DNA from: GCA-2719315 sp964448645
GTDB taxonomy: Bacteria > Bacteroidota > Bacteroidia > Flavobacteriales > Flavobacteriaceae
Direction: 5' to 3'
DNA: 12,546 nt
Assembly (NCBI GenBank): GCA_964448645.1
Contig: CAYUZY010000056.1
Location: 1 to 12,546, forward strand
Positions 1 to 6,503 of the stretch are shown in pieces. Every line of letters begins with the position of its first letter. Within the stretch, counting starts at the first letter, position 1. The position numbers and the translations under genes are program-made. The notes under the pieces are model-generated. The model saw nothing but the letters and a program-made list of their open reading frames with translations, searched no databases and was not told the origin of the DNA.

Positions 1-1
1 A

Positions 2-2050
2 CTATTAGTAAATTTTTCTCTTTTTTCACAAAATAATATAGACGAAAAAGAAGTTGAAAAATTATTTCTCAATTTAGTTAACCCAGATTCCTTTAAATCT
101 CATTTAAAAGAACTTACAAAAAAGCCTCATGTTAGTGGAAGTATAGCTAATGAGCAGGTTCAAAACTATATTAAAGAAACTATGTCTAATGCAGGTTTAA
201 AGGCTATGCTTTACCCTTATGATGTTTATATGAGTAAAGAGCCCGGTAACTCATTAGTTGAAATAGTTCTTCCATCAAGAGAGCCTTTAAATCAGCAAGA
301 AGATATTTTAAATGAAGACCCTTTTTCTACAGATCCAGGATTATGGAAAGGCTGGAATGCCTATTCAGGGAGTGGAGATGTAACTGCTGAAATAGTTTAT
401 GCTAACTATGGAAGAAAAGAAGATTTTGAAAAATTAAACAATCTTGGCATTCAAATAAAAGAGAAAATTGTTATTGCTCGATATGGTGGAAATTTTAGAG
501 GGTACAAGGCAAAGTTTGCTCAAGAAAATGGAGCAATTGGATTAATTATTTATACTGATCCAAAAGATAGCGGGTTCACTAAGGGTTTAGTCTATCCAGA
601 AGGACCCTATTACAATGAAAGTACTATTCAAAGAGGCAGTCTTAAAACTCAAAAATTTTCCGGTGATCCTTTAACACCTTTTGAGCCAGCTCTACCATTA
701 GATAATAGAAAAAAAATTAAAAGACTGAATCCAGAAAAGGTAGAACTTCATAAAATTCCTGTGACTCCTCTTTCATATGGAGCAGCTCAAAAAATATTAG
801 AAAAAATGAAAGGAAGCCCTGTTCCTTCTTCTTGGCAAGGAGGTCTTCCCTTTACTTATAGAATAGAAGGCGGTTCTAATCTTAAAGTGAGATTAAAAGT
901 TGATCAAAAAAGAAATTTTGTTAGAATTAATAATGTGATTGGTTCAATAAAAGGAGATAAATATCCAAATGAGTGGATCATCCTTGGTTGTCATCTTGAC
1001 GCATGGGGCTTCGGTGCAACTGACCCAAGTAGTGGGACAGCTATGTTATTAAGTTTAAGTGAAAGTTTAGGAAAATTAATTAAGAAAGGTTATAAGCCAA
1101 AAAGATCAATTTTAATTGGCCACTGGGATGCTGAAGAGCATGGTTTGATCGGTTCAACAGAATGGGTAGAACAAATGAGAGAAGATCTTTCTGCCAAAGG
1201 AGTTGCTTATTTAAATTTTGATGGAGCCGTTTCAGGCAAAAAATTTGGGGCTTCTTCTGCTCCAAGTTTAAAAAAATTAATTATAGATGCGACAAAAGAA
1301 GTAAAATTTCCCTACACTGATGAGACTGTATTCTCCTTTTGGAAAGGAGAAGAAAATCAAGAACCTCCAATTGGAAATCTTGGTGGCGGATCAGATCATG
1401 TAGGTTTTTATATGCATTTAGGAATTCCATCTATGTCTGGTGGAAGTGGAGGGACTACATTATATCATTCTAATTATGACAGTTTCCATTATTACAAAAA
1501 CTTTGTAGACCCAGAATTTAAAATGGGCCAAACAATTGAAAAAATAGCAGGTATAATGGCATTAAGATTAGCAAATAGTGAAATTATATTGTATGATGTT
1601 GAACGTTATGCCAAAGATTTAAAAATTCATTTTGAAAGAGTTGAAAATAAAATAAAAAAATATGATTCTAAATTCAAAGGGTTTAAGTTATCAAAAGAAT
1701 CTATAATAAAACTCAGCGAATCCTCTTCTGAATTATCTTCTAAAATTTTATTAGCTAATAAAGAAAAAAAATTGTCTAGAAAAAAAATAAAATCTATTAA
1801 TAAACTAATGATATCTCTTGAAAAAAGTTTTATTGATTATAAAGGAATGTACTATGGAAATTGGTATAGATCTCTATATGCTTCCTCTGATCCTTTTAGT
1901 GGTTATGGAGCATGGATTTTACCTGGAATTGAATATGAAATTGCACTAAAATCCTCTGATAAATTAGATGAATGGGATCAAAGGTATTCTAACTCCGTTA
2001 ATAGTCTTACTCAAAAAATGAAAAAACTAATTTCATTTTTTGAAAATTAA
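2..2050 (+). CDS. M28-family zinc peptidase, glutamate carboxypeptidase II (PSMA)-like, 5'-truncated by the window edge
   Basis: The frame is open from base 2, so 682 residues are visible and the true start lies upstream. The ATG at 182 is internal, because conserved N-terminal sequence (KPHVSGS) and what looks like the end of a signal peptide (LFSQ) precede it. Visible order: N-terminal segment, protease-associated insert (about residues 125-250), peptidase core (about 305-525), helical TFR-dimer-like C-terminus (about 570-682). The metal and catalytic residues expected for the family are all present: His331, Asp341, the Glu378-Glu379 pair in WDAEEHG, Asp407, and His489 in LYHS. Their spacing up to Asp407 equals that of human PSMA (377/387/424/425/453). 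The protein is probably exported and cleaves short peptides. The PSMA arginine patch that holds acidic substrates is not conserved, so glutamate specificity should not be assumed. It converges on the secretion cluster and is probably transcribed independently. Family assignment is firm; substrate is unknown. Confidence 0.93.
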   Translation, partial: LLVNFSLFSQNNIDEKEVEKLFLNLVNPDSFKSHLKELTKKPHVSGSIANEQVQNYIKETMSNAGLKAMLYPYDVYMSKEPGNSLVEIVLPSREPLNQQEDILNEDPFSTDPGLWKGWNAYSGSGDVTAEIVYANYGRKEDFEKLNNLGIQIKEKIVIARYGGNFRGYKAKFAQENGAIGLIIYTDPKDSGFTKGLVYPEGPYYNESTIQRGSLKTQKFSGDPLTPFEPALPLDNRKKIKRLNPEKVELHKIPVTPLSYGAAQKILEKMKGSPVPSSWQGGLPFTYRIEGGSNLKVRLKVDQKRNFVRINNVIGSIKGDKYPNEWIILGCHLDAWGFGATDPSSGTAMLLSLSESLGKLIKKGYKPKRSILIGHWDAEEHGLIGSTEWVEQMREDLSAKGVAYLNFDGAVSGKKFGASSAPSLKKLIIDATKEVKFPYTDETVFSFWKGEENQEPPIGNLGGGSDHVGFYMHLGIPSMSGGSGGTTLYHSNYDSFHYYKNFVDPEFKMGQTIEKIAGIMALRLANSEIILYDVERYAKDLKIHFERVENKIKKYDSKFKGFKLSKESIIKLSESSSELSSKILLANKEKKLSRKKIKSINKLMISLEKSFIDYKGMYYGNWYRSLYASSDPFSGYGAWILPGIEYEIALKSSDKLDEWDQRYSNSVNSLTQKMKKLISFFEN

Positions 2051-2424
2051 AAAAAAACGTCTCTTACCGTATCTCTTAATATATTAGTCTCTATAAGATC
2101 CGATTCAATTCCTGCCATAGATACTATTGAGATTGTCCCATCTTTTCTATAAACTAAAGTTCCATTTTCTTGAATATTTATTTTTCCTAACTTTTCTTTA
2201 TCATCTAAAATTTTAACTATGCCCCTTAAATCAAATTTAATGACATTTGTATTACAATCTTTTAGATTTGAAGAGTCACAAAATTCAAAAAAAATGTTAA
2301 TGTTGGAATTCCCTTTATAAATTTTTAATTCTCTTTCATTTATTGTTTTTATTGTTGCTGAGTTATCTTGAGCTAACAATAAATTAAAATTAATAACCGT
2401 AAAAAATATAAATAAATTTCTCAT
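2047..2424 (-). CDS. small secreted protein of unknown function, last gene of the cluster
   Basis: A 125-residue protein with an ATG start. Residues 1-19 form a clear Sec signal peptide: MRN, a hydrophobic stretch, then LLLAQ, with likely cleavage near Ala18 or Gln19. The mature part of about 106 residues is predicted by eye to be largely beta-strand and contains two close cysteines (Cys49 and Cys56) that could form a small disulfide loop in the periplasm. I do not recognise a family. The ATG is 14 bases after the stop of the OmpA-domain gene with an A/T-rich upstream stretch, which fits cotranscription. Its TAA shares the TTAA at 2047-2050 with the stop codon of the convergent peptidase gene. 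Position suggests an accessory role with the outer-membrane/T9SS proteins upstream, but that is only inference from context. Confidence 0.75.
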   Translation of the reverse strand: MRNLFIFFTVINFNLLLAQDNSATIKTINERELKIYKGNSNINIFFEFCDSSNLKDCNTNVIKFDLRGIVKILDDKEKLGKINIQENGTLVYRKDGTISIVSMAGIESDLIETNILRDTVRDVFF

Positions 2425-2438
2425 ATATAAACTTTTAA

Positions 2439-4499
2439 TTAATACTCTCTAATTTTAAAAATTGATCTTCTATTCATTTGATGTTCTTGTTCCTGACAAT
2501 TAATATTATCCTCACAATAATTGTCAAGATCCATTTCTCCTATTGCACTAGTTGATATTCTTTTTTCATTAATTCCTCTTTTAACTAACCATGATTTTGT
2601 AGACCTAGCTCTGTTATAAGAAAGGGCCAAGTTATATTTATTTGATGCTCTTGAATCAGTGTGAGATTCAATATTAATTTTCATATTTGGATATCTAACC
2701 ATAACAGTATATACCTTTTTTAATTCTTTTGCTGCATCTCTTCTAATATAATATTTGTCTAAATCAAAATATATTGGATTTATATTAAAAAGACATTCTA
2801 AATCATCTGGAAGACAATCTTTAGCCCAATCTAAATCAATATTTGTAAATATTTTAGTTGAGGATTCTGGAATACAAATATTCTTTTGAAAACTTGAATA
2901 GCCTACACCTTTTCTAGCTTTTACTGTGTAACATTTTGAACACTCAGCTTCTTTACTAAAATCATATTTTGCATCCTCTTTAACAATTTGGTTAGCAATT
3001 AAATTCCCATAATTATCCTCTAATTCAACGACTGCCCCAGGTAAAATTTGACCCGTATATTTATCCCTAACTATTCCACTTAAAATAGATCCACAAGCTG
3101 AAGATGCTAACATTTTAAATTGGTATACCTCATCTGATTTACTACCATTATATCCATTACGATTTGAAGAAAAATAGCCAAAGTTATTTTTGGAATTATA
3201 TATAAACCCAAAATCGTCCATTCTACTATTTAAAGGTTTTCCAAAATTTTTAGATTCAGCTGGAAATCCATAAGAATCTAAATTACTGTAATATATATCA
3301 AATCCGCCCAAGCCCATTCTGCCATCACTTGAAAAATATAAAATATTATTGTCACTTATGAAAGGAAAAGACTCTCTAAACTCAGTATTTATATTTGGTC
3401 CAAGATTTACAGGATCACCATATTCACCATTTTCTAAAATATCTACATACCAAATATCAGAATATCCAAATGAACCTGGTCTATCAGAAGCAAAATATAA
3501 TCTTTTTTCATCAATACTAAACGCAGGATGGGCCGTCGAAAATTCATCATCATTAAATGGTAGCTCTTGAATATTTCCCCAATTTTCTCCATCCTCACTT
3601 TCAGCCTTATAAATTTTCAAATTAACTTGTTTGTTTTTATCAAAATCTAAATCCCCTTTAAAAAAATTATTTCTAGTAAAATAAAGAGTCTTTTTGTCTT
3701 TAGACAAAATTGCAGAAGATTCGTGATAAGGAGTATTTACCTCTCCCGTAATTTGTTTTGGATTACTAAGATTCCCTAAGCTGTCTATTTCTGATATAAA
3801 TAAATCTAAAAAGGGTTCATCAGTCCATTCATATAAATCATTTCCTGTACTGCTAATTGTTGATGAATAAACCAATTTATTTTCTCCATAAAACCCAGGT
3901 CCAAAATCAGAATTTGCACTATTAATATTTGTTTTTTTAATTTCAGCTAAAATTGAATTTTTTAATATTTGATCTAAATAATTTGGATTTTGATAATAAT
4001 AATTTTTTACAATCAAATTATTTGTTTTTTCTATATACTTTTCCAGCAATTGATTAGATACCCCATAAGCACCTTGACTTTTAAAACTTAATGATGCTCT
4101 GTAATAATTCTCTGCTGTTATTTTTTTAGGATATTTAGAAATCAATTTGTTAAACCATATTACAGCTTTATCATATTGACTATTATTATAATATGAATTT
4201 GAAATATAATTTAAAATTTCATAATTCTCTTTCCCAGCATAAACTAGGTTTAAATATTTTTCCAATGCACTACTATATGCTTTTCTATCAAAATCTTGCA
4301 AAGCTGAAAAAATGTTAAATCCAGATTTTTTTCTTTTTTCTTTTCTTTTATTAATTTGATTGTTTTGAGTTTTTATGTTTTGAGAAATATTCTTTTCCTG
4401 ATCTAAACTTATACTTTTCTCTTCATCTACATTTTCATTTATTTTATTATTATTCTCTATTTGTTCATTATTTGTATTAACAATTTCTTCTTTATCCAA
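2439..4499 (-). CDS. TPR / PD40 beta-propeller / carboxypeptidase-regulatory-like / OmpA-domain protein (PorE-like); start uncertain
   Basis: Counting from the TTG at 4499 there are 686 residues: an Asn/Glu/Lys-rich segment (1-60), TPR helices (about 64-158), a PD40/WD40-type propeller (about 200-460, blades marked by LYFTRN, LYFASDR, LYFSSDG, GYFSSNR), a carboxypeptidase-regulatory-like beta domain (about 473-545, GIVRDKYTGQILPGA), and an OmpA C-terminal domain (about 573-684). The peptidoglycan-contact pair is present: Asp615 in HTD and Arg630 in LSYNRARS, 15 residues apart as in characterised OmpA domains. This order matches PorE-like proteins that tie T9SS components to peptidoglycan. The TTG is only the first NTG codon; the frame is open to 4841 without ATG or GTG, and there is no signal peptide, although an OmpA domain needs export. 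I think this is the 3' part of the interrupted gene 2439-5528, not an independent gene. Confidence 0.85.
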   Translation of the reverse strand: MDKEEIVNTNNEQIENNNKINENVDEEKSISLDQEKNISQNIKTQNNQINKRKEKRKKSGFNIFSALQDFDRKAYSSALEKYLNLVYAGKENYEILNYISNSYYNNSQYDKAVIWFNKLISKYPKKITAENYYRASLSFKSQGAYGVSNQLLEKYIEKTNNLIVKNYYYQNPNYLDQILKNSILAEIKKTNINSANSDFGPGFYGENKLVYSSTISSTGNDLYEWTDEPFLDLFISEIDSLGNLSNPKQITGEVNTPYHESSAILSKDKKTLYFTRNNFFKGDLDFDKNKQVNLKIYKAESEDGENWGNIQELPFNDDEFSTAHPAFSIDEKRLYFASDRPGSFGYSDIWYVDILENGEYGDPVNLGPNINTEFRESFPFISDNNILYFSSDGRMGLGGFDIYYSNLDSYGFPAESKNFGKPLNSRMDDFGFIYNSKNNFGYFSSNRNGYNGSKSDEVYQFKMLASSACGSILSGIVRDKYTGQILPGAVVELEDNYGNLIANQIVKEDAKYDFSKEAECSKCYTVKARKGVGYSSFQKNICIPESSTKIFTNIDLDWAKDCLPDDLECLFNINPIYFDLDKYYIRRDAAKELKKVYTVMVRYPNMKINIESHTDSRASNKYNLALSYNRARSTKSWLVKRGINEKRISTSAIGEMDLDNYCEDNINCQEQEHQMNRRSIFKIREY

Positions 4500-4841
4500 T
4501 AGCTCCTCAAAATTTTCATCTACAAGATTTTCTGCTTTAATAATTTCATTAATTATAGAATTTTTTTCATTATTAACTAAATCATTTTTTTGAATAATAA
4601 TATTATTATCCTCCTTTTCAACTTCATCTAATTCCTCACTTATTTGATTATTGTCATCATCATTTGAAGCTATTAAATCAATATCATCAGATGAATCTTC
4701 TTTATTAATTCCTTTATTTTCATAATCAAAATTTGAAATAATATTATTTAAATCAATTACTTCTTCAATAATTTTATTGGAATCAGTATTTGAAAATTTT
4801 AATACATTATATTCCGTAATTTCTTTTTCTTTTAATTTTAT
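4500..4841 (-). other. open frame after the TAA: end of second SPOR domain plus acidic low-complexity linker
   Basis: These 342 bases are 114 uninterrupted sense codons in frame with both neighbours. The first 16 codons (4794-4841) complete the last helix and strand of the second SPOR domain. The rest is dominated by Asp, Glu, Asn and Ile (for example SNDDDNNQISEELDEVEKED), and the composition continues through about residue 60 of the OmpA ORF, ending in a basic stretch (KRKEKRKK) just before the TPR region. That gives a flexible, probably disordered tether of roughly 160 residues. I see no ATG, GTG or TTG in it, no promoter, and no separate gene. Confidence 0.8.
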
Positions 4842-5426
4842 TTATAAATTTTGAAAATTATTTAAAGTGTTAATTTGTTTAACCGAAACTCTATAAAGAT
4901 TATTTTTTCTTTTTAAAATTTTTGAAGATTTAAATCCTTTCTTTTTTAATTCGTTTACTCTATCCCAAGCATTAAATCCATTACTATAACTGCCAACAAT
5001 TATTTCATAGTAATCATCTAAATTTTCTAATAAAATTTGTGGTTTTTTAATATCATCTTCTTTTTCTGTTTTAGAAACAATACTATCTTTTATTATTTCT
5101 TGATTTTCAATTTCATTTAAAGAAACTTTATTAATTTCTTCTATTTCATTCTCTTTATTTTCAGTAATAACTGCGTTATTATAATCAATAATATTATTAT
5201 CTAAATCATGCTGTTCAATATTAGTTTTTTTAAATCCTTCCAAGGCAAGTTTTTTTTGAAGCTGAACTGCTAAATCATAATTTTTAAAACTTAAAACCGA
5301 AACCTTAAATAATTCATTTTTTTTGGGTAAAATTTTTGCTGTTTTATAACCAAGTTTCTTTAATTTAATTACCTGATCCCAAGCATTAAATCCATTTTTA
5401 AATGTTCCAGTAATTACGTGATAATT
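4794..5426 (-). repeat. tandem duplicated SPOR domain within one gene
   Basis: Copy one is at about 5214-5426 and copy two at about 4794-5015, the latter crossing the TAA at 4842-4844. Both share NGFNAWD, a V-x-x-LKK-x-G-[YF]-K segment, KIL, and a [YF]-[KR]-VSV strand with no gap between them over 41 residues from Trp50/Trp188 onward. This points to an internal duplication followed by divergence, with an acidic linker of about 65 residues between copies. Confidence 0.8.
4842..4844 (-). other. in-frame TAA inside the second SPOR domain
   Basis: On the minus strand the codons read aat tta TAA ata aaa tta. In a gapless alignment of the two SPOR copies anchored on NAWD (Trp50 and Trp188), this codon 229 falls opposite Gln91, which is encoded by CAA at 5256-5258. 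A single C-to-T transition (G-to-A on the + strand) would turn CAA into TAA. The position is not in a homopolymer run, so it is not the usual indel type of error. Confidence 0.8.
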
Positions 5427-5528
5427 ACTCTCCTGAATATTGGAAATCACTAATCTATTTTCTGAGTGAAATGAAAATGCAAAATTTATTGTAAGAAAAA
5501 AAACTAATATGTAATTTCTAAATTTCAC
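4842..5528 (-). CDS. exported SPOR-domain protein (second SPOR domain truncated by TAA)
   Basis: A 228-codon ORF with a GTG start at 5526-5528. The frame is closed by a stop at 5571-5573 and no ATG lies between, so GTG is the best start; it places a signal peptide at residues 1-20 (VKFRNY then a hydrophobic run to FAFSF). A first SPOR domain spans about residues 35-105 (YHVITGTFKNGFNAWD, FKVSVLSF). An acidic linker follows (105-171), then a second SPOR domain from about 172 (YYEIIVGSYSNGFNAWD, YRVSVKQI) that stops after NNFQNL, before its last helix and strand. SPOR domains bind glycan strands lacking stem peptides, so the product should act at periplasmic peptidoglycan. The GTG lies 25 bases after the PorP/SprF-like stop. 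As a free-standing protein it would carry one intact and one broken SPOR domain; more probably it is the 5' part of the gene 2439-5528. Confidence 0.82.
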   Translation of the reverse strand: MKFRNYILVFFLTINFAFSFHSENRLVISNIQESNYHVITGTFKNGFNAWDQVIKLKKLGYKTAKILPKKNELFKVSVLSFKNYDLAVQLQKKLALEGFKKTNIEQHDLDNNIIDYNNAVITENKENEIEEINKVSLNEIENQEIIKDSIVSKTEKEDDIKKPQILLENLDDYYEIIVGSYSNGFNAWDRVNELKKKGFKSSKILKRKNNLYRVSVKQINTLNNFQNL

Positions 5529-5547
5529 TTTATTATTTATATACTTT

Positions 5548-5556
5548 TTATCATTA
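5548..5556 (-). other. three consecutive in-frame stop codons ending the PorP/SprF-like gene
   Basis: After the last codons of the PorP/SprF-like gene (agg ttt ttt) the minus strand reads TAA TGA TAA in the same frame. Such back-up stops prevent readthrough into the following gene. By chance this can happen in an A/T-rich spacer, so functional meaning is not shown. Confidence 0.7.
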
Positions 5557-6486
5557 AAAAAACCTTGGCGTTAATATTTTACCTTGAGAGTTAAATAGAT
5601 CAAGTCTAATAATTATCTCATATGTTCCATCATTAAATTGTCTTAATTGAGTTGTGCTATAATCATACGCTAATGCAACAAAAAAGCTATCAGATAATTG
5701 AAATCCTGCTAAAGCACTAAAAGAGGAATCAAGTCTTGAAGAAATTCCAAGAGTTATATTATAATTAATTAAAAAATTAGCAGAAAGATCCCACTGTAAT
5801 GGAGATCCTCTAACAATTTTTAATAAAGTTGCTGGTTTAACTTTAATATTTGAGGTTAAATCAAAAACATATCCAGCTATAGCATAATAATGATTTCTGT
5901 CTGATACAGTTGAAAAAGACGTGTTTGAAATTTTAATATCATCATAATATTTAGTTTTTAAAATATTTGGAGATGAAAAGCCTAAATAATACTTATCAGT
6001 ATTAAAATAAAATCCTAAACCTAATCTTGGCTTAAGTCTGTTTTTACTTGATCCAATAAAAGGATCATTTACAGAGGCTATATTTAATTTTGAATAATCA
6101 ACTTCTAAATCATTTACCCCAGCTTTTATTCCAAAAGTTAATTTTGACCATAAAAAATTTAAAGAATAAGCGTAATCTATATTTAACATTGTTTCAGCTG
6201 TTGGTCCAATTTTATCAGATGAAATAGATAATCCTAATCCAACATTATCTTCTTTACCAAAAGATGTGTCTAAAAATACTGATGATGTTTTTGGAGAACC
6301 CTCTAAGGACAACCATTGTGTCCTTCCAATTAAATTAATGCTAGTGCTTCCTCTTGAACCAGCATAAGCAGGATTAAAAAGCTGAACGCTATACATATAT
6401 CCAGTATATTGAGCATCTTGCTGTGCATTAGATATAAATGAAAAGAAAATTATAAGTCCAAAAAAATTAGTATACTTATTTCTCAT
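5554..6486 (-). CDS. PorP/SprF-family type IX secretion outer-membrane protein
   Basis: A 310-residue protein, the usual length for the family, with an ATG start and a signal peptide (residues 1 to about 22, ending SNAQ). The mature N-terminus carries the family signature: QQDAQYTGYMYSVQLFNPAYAGSRG, given here as QDAQYTGYMY followed by NPAYAGS. The remainder is amphipathic beta-strand with glycine-aromatic ends (GLGLSIS, FGIKAGVN, GLGFYFN, AIAGYVF), ending in a C-terminal strand YEIIIRLDL, as expected of an outer-membrane beta-barrel. Family knowledge: PorP/SprF-like proteins are T9SS outer-membrane components, and SprF-type members are needed for secretion of partners with type-B C-terminal domains. 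This gene starts 17 bases after the stop of exactly such a partner, with an A-rich upstream region, which strongly suggests a dedicated adhesin/secretion pair. Family call is firm; partner specificity is inferred. Confidence 0.93.
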   Translation of the reverse strand: MRNKYTNFFGLIIFFSFISNAQQDAQYTGYMYSVQLFNPAYAGSRGSTSINLIGRTQWLSLEGSPKTSSVFLDTSFGKEDNVGLGLSISSDKIGPTAETMLNIDYAYSLNFLWSKLTFGIKAGVNDLEVDYSKLNIASVNDPFIGSSKNRLKPRLGLGFYFNTDKYYLGFSSPNILKTKYYDDIKISNTSFSTVSDRNHYYAIAGYVFDLTSNIKVKPATLLKIVRGSPLQWDLSANFLINYNITLGISSRLDSSFSALAGFQLSDSFFVALAYDYSTTQLRQFNDGTYEIIIRLDLFNSQGKILTPRFF

Positions 6487-6503
6487 TAATTTTTGTTCAT
6501 TTC

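Larger units (their letters stand above)
2439..5528 (-). pseudogene. one SPOR-SPOR-linker-TPR-PD40-OmpA gene interrupted by a single in-frame TAA
   Basis: The SPOR ORF (from 5528) and the OmpA ORF (ending at 2439) lie in the same frame. The 3,090 bases make exactly 1,030 codons: 228 sense codons, the TAA at 4842-4844, 800 sense codons, and the terminal TAA. No frameshift is needed to join them. The second SPOR domain is cut in its last helix and resumes right after the TAA (IKLKEKEITEYNVLKF). The downstream part lacks a start codon and a signal peptide. Taken together, this supports one ancestral envelope protein with SPOR modules at the exported N-terminus and OmpA at the C-terminus. The 800 downstream codons are intact, so if it is a nonsense allele it is recent. 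Alternatives are translational readthrough, re-initiation, or a base error in the assembly. I label it pseudogene because the reading frame is interrupted, not because loss of function is shown. Confidence 0.72.

Noticed and set aside
182..184. ATG at 182 as the true start of the peptidase
   Set aside because: The frame is open to the window edge and conserved family sequence plus a signal-peptide-like end lie upstream.
1080..1265. Minus-strand ORF of 61 codons opposite the peptidase core
   Set aside because: It lies antisense to highly conserved catalytic motifs and has no features of its own.
2031..2060. Bidirectional terminator formed by T and A runs around the convergent stops
   Set aside because: Only A/T pairing is possible, with no GC stem; in such an A/T-rich genome this is not distinguishable from background.
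3349..3570. Plus-strand ORF of 73 codons opposite the propeller region
   Set aside because: It is antisense to conserved PD40 blades and has no independent support.
4497..4508. GAGGAG followed by CTA and TTG on the minus strand as ribosome site and start of the OmpA gene
   Set aside because: Spacing of three bases is too short, Bacteroidota rarely rely on Shine-Dalgarno pairing, the bases encode Glu-Glu in a Glu-rich linker, and the resulting protein would lack a signal peptide.
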